8,930 nt of DNA, from the NCBI GenBank assembly GCA_030612185.1, contig JAUWOI010000151.1:1-8930 (forward strand). The letters run 5' to 3'. Source of the DNA: Anaerolineae bacterium (GTDB taxonomy: Bacteria > Chloroflexota > Anaerolineae > B4-G1). This document shows, one piece after another, positions 1 to 6,353 of the stretch; position 1 is the stretch's first letter; each line of letters opens with the position of its first letter. Under the pieces are notes generated by a model. It made no database searches. It was not told the origin of the DNA and saw nothing but the letters and a program-made list of their open reading frames with translations. The translations under genes and the position numbers were made by a program.

Positions 1-1093
1 CGAAGAGGATCGCGATTGACAGCGCGCTGATCCACAGCCAGCGCCAACCTCGCTGGTTGGCAATGTAGGCTAGCCAAAGTCCCGATAGAATCAGCGCCGC
101 TCCGATGATGGCGACCCACTGTGGGAGGCTGCTCTCTGGCGCGGCGCCGGCTTTGCTGACGAAGTAGAGGACTGCTGCAGCCGCGCCCGCCGCTACCAGG
201 CTCCCCAACCCGAACGCCAACCCACGCCCAAGGTCTCCCCGAAGGTCGGAGGGACGGAAAGGCTGCTCCTGCCGGGCAGCATGTTGCAGGGCCAGCAGCC
301 CTACGAATATCCATACGCCGAGTCCGGCCAAGAGGCCCATCAGGGGGCCACGACTCTGGGAATACCAGATGGCAATCAGTTGCACAGCGGTGATGAAGAT
401 GTAACCCGCCGCACGTGCGATGTCTGCCGTATTGGCCTCATCCTCGGTCAGAATGGCCTTGAAACTTTCGATTATGCGGCCTATGGTGAGGGGAACGACC
501 ATGATGAGATAGGCGGCGACGAATATGGCGTTGCCCATGTTGGAGGCCACTCGTTGGGTCACGTCCCCACCCCAGGGAAGTGGATCAAGTCCATTGCGCT
601 GGACGAGACCGTAGAGAGCGATGGGCAGGCTGTTGAGGATGATGACACTGATCAGGCGGTCGAGTTGGGCGCGCGTGCGTAGCGCCTGCAGGATGACCAG
701 GAACACGACGATGTAGGCCAGCGTGGTGTACGTCCCCTGCAGACGCTGGTATGAGCCCAACAGGCTGACCCAGCGGGTGACGGACAGAATGGTGCTGAGG
801 AGATAGACTGCGACCATAAAGAGGGTGGGGAACACCAACGGCGTGCGCCAGGAGAACCCAGTCTCGTGCCGGCTGCTGGCTCGCTCCTCAATGTACCTGA
901 CTAGCCATACAGCGGCCATGATGACGGCGACAGTGCGCAGGGCGGTCAACTTGTCTGGCTCAAAGACCCGACTGGAATAAACGTTGAAAAAGAGTGGGGT
1001 GATAGTCACCGCCAGGAGCCAGCCGATTTCCAGGACCTTGTCACAGAACGTGCTGAGTTTGGTTGAGTTTATCTCTTTTACCATACTATTCAT
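1..1093 (-). CDS. O-antigen ligase/polymerase-like membrane protein (N-terminal part, runs off window)
   Basis: The first 364 residues are present; the C-terminus lies beyond base 1. I translated this by hand: the frame is open from ATG at 1093 to the window edge. It has about ten or eleven hydrophobic segments (roughly residues 22-40, 48-67, 84-105, 122-138, 147-164, 187-208, 228-245, 250-270, 291-311, 325-345, 350-364). Two stretches resemble WaaL/Wzy-type proteins: LLGSYQRLQGTYTTLAY (residues 111-127) and WYSQSRGPLMGLLAGL (243-258). Such proteins ligate or polymerise undecaprenyl-linked glycans on the outer face of the cytoplasmic membrane. The start is chosen because GAGGAG (1101-1106) lies 7 bases upstream and the ATG overlaps the epimerase stop in an ATGA. 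A second in-frame ATG at 1084 is less well placed. Ligase and polymerase cannot be separated from the N-terminal part alone. Confidence 0.85.
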   Translation of the reverse strand, partial: MNSMVKEINSTKLSTFCDKVLEIGWLLAVTITPLFFNVYSSRVFEPDKLTALRTVAVIMAAVWLVRYIEERASSRHETGFSWRTPLVFPTLFMVAVYLLSTILSVTRWVSLLGSYQRLQGTYTTLAYIVVFLVILQALRTRAQLDRLISVIILNSLPIALYGLVQRNGLDPLPWGGDVTQRVASNMGNAIFVAAYLIMVVPLTIGRIIESFKAILTEDEANTADIARAAGYIFITAVQLIAIWYSQSRGPLMGLLAGLGVWIFVGLLALQHAARQEQPFRPSDLRGDLGRGLAFGLGSLVAAGAAAAVLYFVSKAGAAPESSLPQWVAIIGAALILSGLWLAYIANQRGWRWLWISALSIAILF

Positions 1094-2058
1094 ATTGCCA
1101 CTCCTCGAAACCATTCCAGCGTATGGCGCAATCCTTCTTCAAGAGGTGTCTGCGCCTCGAAGCCAAGCACCGCGCGTGCGCGGGTCACATCGGGCACGCG
1201 GCGGCGGGGGTCCTCGAAAGCCGGGCCGTAGGCGGTCTCGTAGGACACGTGGACGATTTCCGATGCTGCATCCGTCAGTTGCCGGATCAAAGTAGTCAGT
1301 TCGAGGATGGTCGTCTCGCGGTTGGAACCAATGTTGAATATCTGGCCCGCTGCTTCCTTGATCGTCGCTGCCAGGATCGTGCCTTTGATAGTGTCGGCGA
1401 CATAGGTAAAGCAGCGGCTCTGCCGTCCGTCGTCGTAGACGGTGAGCGGTTCGCCGCGCAGTGCCTGCGTGATAAACTTGGCGATGACGCTGCCATAGCC
1501 ACGAGGGTCGAGCCTGGGGCCGTAGGCGTTGAAGTAACGCACGACGGCGACGGGCAGCCCCTTTTTAGCGTAGGCCAAGGCGAAGTACTCGTCAATCGCT
1601 TTGGCGTCGGAGTATGACCAGCGGCCCACGGTAGTCGGGCCGAGGATGCGGTCGTCGTCCTCGCTGAGCGGCACGGCGGTGGACTTGCCGTAGACTTCGG
1701 AACTGGAGACGATGACGGTCCTGACCCAGTACTTGGAGGCCAATTCCAGCACGTTCTCCGTGCCGCGCACGTTGGTGATGATAGTGCCCAGGGGGTCCTC
1801 GACGACGTATTTGGGGCCGACGACCGCCGCCAGGTGGTAAATCAGGTCAGCCTGGCGGACGAGGCGTTCCAGCGTGGCGACGTTGAGAATGGTATCGTTG
1901 ACGAAGCGAAAGTGCTCGCTCTCCAGGTGGTGTTCGATGTTGGCGATCTTGCCCACGGAAAGGTTGTCTATGACAGTGACCTCGTGGCCCTGCTCCGTCA
2001 GGACGTCCACCAGGTTGGAACCGATGAAGCCAGCACCGCCGGTTATGAGAATTCTCAT
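1090..2058 (-). CDS. NAD-dependent nucleotide-sugar epimerase/dehydratase (extended SDR)
   Basis: This 322-residue protein has the normal length for extended short-chain dehydrogenases that act on nucleotide sugars, such as UDP-glucose 4-epimerase and UDP-glucuronate decarboxylase. The N-terminal Rossmann motif GGAGFIG (residues 7-13) binds NAD, with D31 positioned for the adenosine ribose. SSSEVYG (118-124) carries the catalytic serine region. The YxxxK pair is Y149/K153 in WSYSDAK. VVRYFNAYGPR and the later CFTYVAD and FNIGSN stretches are typical of the substrate-binding half. It is cytosolic and probably supplies a modified NDP-sugar to the neighbouring glycosyltransferases; the exact sugar cannot be read from sequence. 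The start ATG has AGAGGG (2064-2069) 5 bases upstream. The stop overlaps the next gene's start (ATGA, 1090-1093). A 40-base AT-rich gap (2059-2098) separates it from the upstream glycosyltransferase; no clear promoter is visible there. Confidence 0.93.
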   Translation of the reverse strand: MRILITGGAGFIGSNLVDVLTEQGHEVTVIDNLSVGKIANIEHHLESEHFRFVNDTILNVATLERLVRQADLIYHLAAVVGPKYVVEDPLGTIITNVRGTENVLELASKYWVRTVIVSSSEVYGKSTAVPLSEDDDRILGPTTVGRWSYSDAKAIDEYFALAYAKKGLPVAVVRYFNAYGPRLDPRGYGSVIAKFITQALRGEPLTVYDDGRQSRCFTYVADTIKGTILAATIKEAAGQIFNIGSNRETTILELTTLIRQLTDAASEIVHVSYETAYGPAFEDPRRRVPDVTRARAVLGFEAQTPLEEGLRHTLEWFRGVAI

Positions 2059-2098
2059 TTTATCCCTCTAATGTATCTTACACTAAACGCCTGAAAAA

Positions 2099-3187
2099 TC
2101 AAGCGGCCAGTACGCCTTCATACACCGCCTGCACGCGGGCGACCATCTGCTCCAGGGTGAACTCTGCCTCCACACGCGCGCGGGCGGCGAGACCCATCTC
2201 CACTTTGCGCTGGGAATCGTCTAGCAGATCACGGATAGCATCAGCTAGCGATTGGGGATCTCGAGGGGGCACTACCAGGCCGGTGACGCCATCCTGGACG
2301 ACCCAGGAGGTGCCGGTGCCCAACTCGGTGGTGATGCAGGGAAGACCGGAGGCCATCGCTTCCTGGAGGACCATACCAAAGGCCTCGGCGCGGGCGTTGG
2401 CGGGGAGAACGAAGACGTGAGCCTGATGATACTGTTTGGGGAGGTCGGCGTTGTCCGCCTCACCGAGGAAGTGGACGCGGTCGGCGATGCCTATCTCTGC
2501 CGCCAGCGTTTCCCAGGGATGGCGCATTGGCCCGTCGCCCACGATGTTGAGACGCACATCGGGAAGGTCTATCAGCGCGTGCAGGAGTGTGTCCAGGCCC
2601 TTGTAGTAGCGGAGTTTCCCCACGAAAAGCAGGGTGGGTGGGCCATCAAAGATGTCGGGAGGCGGGGTGAAGCGGCAGTGGTCTACCCCCAGGGGAACGA
2701 CGACACATTTCTCCCGCACGGACTGCAGCCAGGGGGAGGTCTCGATGTAGCGGGGGGTGCTGGCGATGATGACATCGGATGCACGCAGGACGCGGCGCAA
2801 GATCGGGCCGTAGAGCCGCAGCAATCTCTTCTGGCGAATCACGTCGCTTTGGTATGATATGACGGTAGCCCGTGCCCTGCCCAGGAGCCAGTTGACCGCC
2901 TCCCCCAGAGGGTAGGGGGATTGGATGTGGGCCACGTCGGGGTGGAGGCGGGCCAGGGTGATCGGCTGGCTCAGGCTGAGGGGCATAGAAGCGGCCGTTG
3001 CCAGCCGCCCGGCTTTGATGATTTTCACTCCATTGAGAGTTTCTACGCGAGTGCGTGGGCCGGGGTCGCAGACCAGCACGATGACTTGATGTCCGGCTGC
3101 GGCCTGGGCTTCGGCCAGCACTTTGACGTGGTTTTCGATGCCGCCGAGGATGGGGAAATAGTCTTTGTAGATGTGGAGGATGTTCAT
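2099..3187 (-). CDS. GT4-family glycosyltransferase
   Basis: This 362-residue protein has the two-Rossmann-domain (GT-B) layout of retaining GT4 glycosyltransferases. The N-terminal domain begins MNILHIYKDYFPILGGIE, with the glycine pair G15/G16 that contacts the donor phosphate. The C-terminal domain starts near LLFVGKLRYYKG (187-197), with R193/K196 in the usual phosphate-binding positions. The E-x7-E signature is E268/E276 in EAFGMVLQE, followed by AMASGLP. It is soluble or peripherally membrane-bound and would transfer a nucleotide-activated sugar to a growing lipid-linked glycan; donor and acceptor are not predictable. The ATG start has no evident Shine-Dalgarno sequence. It lies 60 bases after the stop of the broken FAD gene, so its translation may be inefficient or it may have its own unrecognised signals. 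It is one of two GT4 genes here; the other (6354-7496) is of a different subgroup. Confidence 0.93.
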   Translation of the reverse strand: MNILHIYKDYFPILGGIENHVKVLAEAQAAAGHQVIVLVCDPGPRTRVETLNGVKIIKAGRLATAASMPLSLSQPITLARLHPDVAHIQSPYPLGEAVNWLLGRARATVISYQSDVIRQKRLLRLYGPILRRVLRASDVIIASTPRYIETSPWLQSVREKCVVVPLGVDHCRFTPPPDIFDGPPTLLFVGKLRYYKGLDTLLHALIDLPDVRLNIVGDGPMRHPWETLAAEIGIADRVHFLGEADNADLPKQYHQAHVFVLPANARAEAFGMVLQEAMASGLPCITTELGTGTSWVVQDGVTGLVVPPRDPQSLADAIRDLLDDSQRKVEMGLAARARVEAEFTLEQMVARVQAVYEGVLAA

Positions 3188-3225
3188 AGTCAGTGTCTAG
3201 GATACTAGCTACAGAGAGGCGTAAC

Positions 3226-3244
3226 ATACCGATGCTCACGGTAT
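3226..3244 (-). other. Small hairpin between FAD gene and GT4 gene
   Basis: ATACCG (3226-3231) and CGGTAT (3239-3244) form a perfect 6-bp inverted repeat around a 7-base loop, starting 3 bases after the stop of the FAD oxidoreductase gene. There is no run of T after it in the transcribed direction, so it is not a convincing intrinsic terminator. It may be a weak mRNA structure, a processing site, or chance. Confidence 0.25.
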
Positions 3245-3247
3245 TTG

Positions 3248-4667
3248 TTATGGCTGCGAGACCCGTGCCTCTTCTTCGAGATAAGTCGGCTCCACGTTGA
3301 CTTGCCACACGTCGTGATTTTCACCCTGGACATTTCTGGCTGCCAGAATGCCTGTTAGCATAGAGTGGTCCTGGTTGTTGTACCTGTGCAAGCCGTTGCG
3401 TCCGATGGTCTGCAGATTATCGAACGAATCGAGACAGTTCTTGATCAGGCGCAGGTGCGCTCTGTAATCGCCAGTATAGACAGGGTAAGTCTTGGGTTGG
3501 CGGAACACGGTGCCATCTTCGACATCGGCAGCATGGGCCAGTCCAATCTGTTCCAGTTCTCGTTTGCCTAGTTCGATCAGATCCTCCGTGGGCATGTTCC
3601 AAATGTCGTCTCCAACGTTGCAAAAGTACTCCAATCCCAGGCTGGTTTTTGACAGGTTGGGAACCATGTGTGGGCTCCAGTTTTTAAAGTTCTGGATACG
3701 CCCAACTTTGACCTCTGGGCTGTGGATGTAAATCCAATTGTCTGGAAAGAGAGTTGGCTGGTTGACGATCAATGCGACAGTGACAAAGTCGCGGTAGCTG
3801 AGCGTGGCGGCAGCGGCTTGTACGTCTGGAGGAGCCGGAGGGTCCAGGCGCAGGATCAGGTCTCTCAGAGGTATTGAGGAGATCAGGTGCGCACCCGCGA
3901 CTTGATGTCGGCCTTCCCCATCTTCGACCGTGACCGCTGTGAAACGTGGCCCGTCGTGATGCACGTGTACCACTTTGGTGTTTGTTAAAGTGGAAATCCC
4001 GTTCTCGGCTAGTATATCCTTGACCCGGTTCCACAGCGCGCCTGGCCCCGTTCGCGGATACTCAAATTCTTCGATGAGAGTCGTGATAGTTTGTCCCCTG
4101 GGTTTTAGAAGCGCGTTACGCACGGCAGAGGGCAGCGAGAGCCCTCGAATGCGTTGCGCAGCCCATTCGGCGCTGATTTCGGAGCCTGGAATGCCCCAGA
4201 CTTTTTCCGTGTAGGTCTTGAAGAAGAGGCGGTACAGACGTTTGCCGAAACGGTTCGATACCCATTGATCGAAGGTATCTTCCTGCGGGTAGGGAAAGGC
4301 CTGCATCTTGATGTAGCTCATGACAATCAAGATGGATTCAACCGGTCCAAGATTCACGAATGCGTTAAGAGGACGCAGTGGATAGAAGAAGAACTTGCTG
4401 TCGTAGTAAATCCGCGAAAGCCTCGGTCGCTTAAGAAAATCCTTTCCCATAACTTTGTGCCAAATGGCGCTTACCTCGTCAATTTTGGTGAAGAAGCGAT
4501 GTCCACCCATATCGAAGTAGTCCGCGATAGCTTTCGGTGCGTGAGATTCCACCCACAATGCGGCACTTTTCAAACAGAATCGACTGGTAGCCAGCCTTCA
4601 TCAGTTCGTAGGTAGCTGTCAGGCCGGCTGGGCCTGCTCCAACGATGATGATTGGGTCATTTGTCAT
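3248..4667 (-). pseudogene. FAD-dependent oxidoreductase, UDP-galactopyranose-mutase/HemY-like, frameshifted
   Basis: Two overlapping frames make one protein. The first (ATG 4667, stop at 4479-4481) gives MTNDPIIIVGAGPAGL, the FAD-binding GxGxxG (G10-G15), with E33 for ribose and VGGISRT (38-44). After Tyr-Arg (codon ending 4524) it runs into nonsense. The other frame continues exactly there with DYFDMGGHRFFTK and stays open to TAA at 3248. Its C-terminus has GRNGLHRYNNQDHSML, the closing FAD-binding part of this family. Comparison with the family spacing (YxGxxFDxGGHRFF) suggests two bases were lost near 4521-4526; the repaired protein would be about 473 residues, a normal length. Members are often found in polysaccharide clusters beside glycosyltransferases and resemble UDP-galactopyranose mutase, but the reaction is unproven. 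The 4667 start overlaps the GT39 stop (ATGA) and has only a weak distant AGG. Internal TTG 4573 could start a product lacking the Rossmann motif. A sequencing error is the main alternative. Confidence 0.88.
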
Positions 4668-4932
4668 AAAGTGGCTGCCTTATTGATGTGTTCTTGACGT
4701 CTGAAATGGGAAAGCCCCCATGCCCAGCCGATCCCGGCCAGGGTGCATAGAAAGGGCATCACAGGTAGCCGGTAGCGACCGTATCCAACCGGCCCGGTAA
4801 CGATTGCAAAATAGCCGATCAGTCCCAGGAGCATTGCGAGTGCCGTCCACTTTTTCTCGCGTATGCAGGTGATTATTCTCAGGAAAGCGCCCAGATAGGT
4901 GCATCCCAGGATAAGCACTTCTGATACGAGTG

Positions 4933-4936
4933 CTAG
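4933..4936. repeat. Target site duplication CTAG (left copy)
   Basis: This CTAG directly abuts the left terminal inverted repeat of the 201-bp element. It is identical to the copy at 5138-5141. Only one copy belongs to the original glycosyltransferase codon run CTA-GCA. Confidence 0.85.
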
Positions 4937-4949
4937 CAGGCTGTCGGAG
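4937..4949 (+). repeat. Left terminal inverted repeat of the element
   Basis: CAGGCTGTCGGAG. The reverse complement of the right end is CAGTCTGTCGGAG, so the two differ at one base. Similarity fades inside this point, although a looser resemblance (GTGAACATT versus GAGAGATT) may continue for a few bases. Confidence 0.87.
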
Positions 4950-4999
4950 TGAACATTTGTTCTGCAAAAACGCTCCAATTTTGCCCATTATTGGGCCTA

Positions 5000-5012
5000 C
5001 AACCTGTCAGAG
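5000..5012 (+). repeat. Internal degenerate copy of the terminal repeat
   Basis: CAACCTGTCAGAG matches the left terminal repeat CAGGCTGTCGGAG at 10 of 13 positions, in the same orientation, 51 bases further in. It could be a second transposase-binding site or the scar of a nested or rearranged end. Chance cannot be excluded for a match of this size. Confidence 0.4.
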
Positions 5013-5018
5013 AATGCG

Positions 5019-5097
5019 ATTTTTGAGCGAAAACGCCTTGTCCGGGCCTGTATGTGGCTAATAACAAGGCTCAGAGCATCACTTGGACCTCAAAAAT
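5019..5097. repeat. Nested inverted repeats inside the element
   Basis: ATTTTTGAG (5019-5027) pairs perfectly with CTCAAAAAT (5089-5097). Inside it, GCCTTGT (5035-5041) pairs perfectly with ACAAGGC (5064-5070) around a 22-base loop. A separate small palindrome, GCCCA-TTAT-TGGGC, lies at 4983-4996. Together these could fold the element's transcript or single strand into a branched hairpin, which is usual for MITE-like elements. Confidence 0.55.
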
Positions 5098-5124
5098 GGG
5101 CCGAAGATGGAACGCCGAATCTCT

Positions 5125-5137
5125 CTCCGACAGACTG
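5125..5137 (-). repeat. Right terminal inverted repeat of the element
   Basis: CTCCGACAGACTG on the plus strand, the inverted partner of 4937-4949 with one mismatch. With the flanking CTAG, which is its own reverse complement, the apparent inverted repeat reaches 17 bp. Confidence 0.87.
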
Positions 5138-5141
5138 CTAG
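5138..5141. repeat. Target site duplication CTAG (right copy)
   Basis: This is the matching CTAG at the other end of the element. In the minus-strand reading it is the last native sequence of the 5' glycosyltransferase fragment (codon CTA plus G) before element sequence begins. Confidence 0.85.
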
Positions 5142-6353
5142 GATGAATATTAGTTGTGCAGGCGATCCATGCATGTATTCGTACCAAAATTCCCGTAATA
5201 CTTGCAGGCTGGCTGACACGTCTCGCGTGCGCAGGTTGGCGATGATCCCGGTCGAGCGATCAAGGATGCCAAGCATATTTGCCAGGAAATTTGTGTTCGG
5301 CAGCGTGAATTGCCAAAAGATGCCTGCCAGATGCACGCGGGCGTAGGCAACTGGATGGTCTGCAATCTCTTGGATAGCCTTTTGCTGGTAGTAGCTTGCC
5401 AATTCTAGCGGATTCAAGTGCTGGTCTCCGATCTCAGTTTGGACTTCTGCTTGAATTTGTGCGTATGACTCTTCCCAGGTGACGCTTTTCAGTCTGGCGC
5501 GCAAGTAGCCAGCGTTGAAGAACAGCAGATTATATCCTTGGATCGTGGATAGTTGAGGGGAGTGGAACAGGATGACGTTGCGGATCAGCCACGGCGATAG
5601 CGTCGTGGCGAGCAAAAGTGCGATCACCACCACCTGATAGACGCGCTGCCAGATGGTGCGGAGGGAGCGTTCTCGCTCCAGCCAGAATACGCCTACGACA
5701 AACGCTATGACAACCGGCAGGTAGATTGCCATGGGCCTGCACAGCGCTGTGAGGCCAGCAGTCACACCTGTCAGAACTGCGTAGGTAAGTTTTGTCCTGC
5801 GAGTTGTATCGTTGAGAAGCTGCCAAGCACACCAAACGGTCGAAAGCAGCAGCGTCATGAATACTGTCTCGGTCAGAATTAGGCTGGCGTGAATCACCTG
5901 TCCCAGGCCGAGTGCCATCCACAGTGCGGCAAGCAACGCCGCGCTCCATCCAAACATCTGGTCGGCCAGGCGGAAGACCAGCCAGAGGCTTATCATGCTG
6001 GCCCCGCACTGTGCCAGTACGACCATAAATGGCCGGTGTCCAAAAACGGCATAAATCGCTGCCATGAGCAGAGGGTACAGGGGAGTTCGAAACGTGTCAG
6101 GTTCCAACGGAGGGGCTTGAGAGCCAGTGAAGATGTGAAAGCGTAGTATGTTGTTGGCAAGATATTCGTAGCCGTAGGCATCCGATTGAAAGTATCTCTC
6201 AGGTTGGTCGGCCAGTGAAATTGCCAGACTCAGGCGCAACACAGCAGCGACGATGACAACAGCCAACAATGTCTTTGTCTGAGGACGGGAACAGCGTGAG
6301 GTCAATGGGCGTCGTATAGACATTTCTCTTGTCGTCTCCTCCGCGAGTTGGCA

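Larger units (their letters stand above)
4937..5137. mobile_element. 201-bp MITE-like / deleted insertion-sequence element
   Basis: The ends are 13-bp inverted repeats: CAGGCTGTCGGAG at 4937-4949 and CTCCGACAGACTG at 5125-5137, matching at 12 of 13 positions. CTAG flanks both sides (4933-4936 and 5138-5141), the mark of a 4-bp target duplication. Removing element plus one CTAG repairs the host gene exactly. No transposase domain is recognisable in either strand; the longest open stretch (about 60 codons, plus strand) resembles nothing I know. Palindromic YTAR targets duplicated as 4 bp are known for IS5-type elements, so a parent of that kind is possible, but the family is not established. 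The interior is rich in short inverted repeats, listed separately. It was presumably mobilised in trans by a full-length relative elsewhere in the genome. Confidence 0.9.
4664..6323 (-). pseudogene. GT39-type membrane glycosyltransferase, interrupted by a 201-bp mobile element
   Basis: The 5' part (ATG 6323) encodes 395 native residues, then 19 element-encoded ones ending at TGA 5079. The 3' part (down to TGA 4664) encodes SEVLILGCTYLGAF and GYGRYRLPVMPFL, the usual C-terminus of this family. Deleting 4937-5137 plus one CTAG fuses ATC-CTA-GCA-CTC-GTA in frame and gives 484 residues. Family traits: many membrane segments; an early acidic loop with D48 in QSDAYGYEYLANN; FRTPLYPLL (78-86); LTETVF with E152; LTALCRP. 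Such ArnT/PMT-like enzymes move a sugar from a polyprenyl-phosphate donor in the membrane; donor and acceptor are unknown here. GGAGGAG (6336-6342) lies 12 bases before the start, rather far. The gene follows the GT4 gene by 30 bases and its stop overlaps the FAD gene start (ATGA). The truncated product lacks the last membrane region and is probably inactive. Confidence 0.9.

Noticed and set aside
281..682. Plus-strand open frame opposite the O-antigen ligase-like gene
   Set aside because: The composition is acidic and low in hydrophobic residues with no motif. The minus strand gives a convincing multi-membrane protein over the same bases.
1063..1617. Plus-strand open frames opposite the epimerase gene
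   Set aside because: They overlap a strongly supported SDR gene with all catalytic motifs; no motif is visible in the antisense frames.
3226..3244. Hairpin as an intrinsic terminator after the FAD gene
   Set aside because: The stem is only 6 bp and no T-run follows in the transcribed direction.
4664..4978. Separate small membrane protein starting at TTG 4978
   Set aside because: Its first 14 codons lie inside the mobile element and the rest is the C-terminus of the interrupted GT39-type gene. It is a fragment, not an independent gene.
4950..5124. Invertible DNA switch between the 17-bp inverted repeats
   Set aside because: Reading the segment in the flipped orientation does not restore the glycosyltransferase frame; it hits a stop. 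Deletion of the element plus one CTAG restores it exactly, so a transposon insertion explains the data better.
4950..5141. About 60-codon open stretch on the plus strand within the element
   Set aside because: It has no start with a ribosome binding site and no recognisable transposase motif. It ends at the TAG of the CTAG duplication by coincidence.
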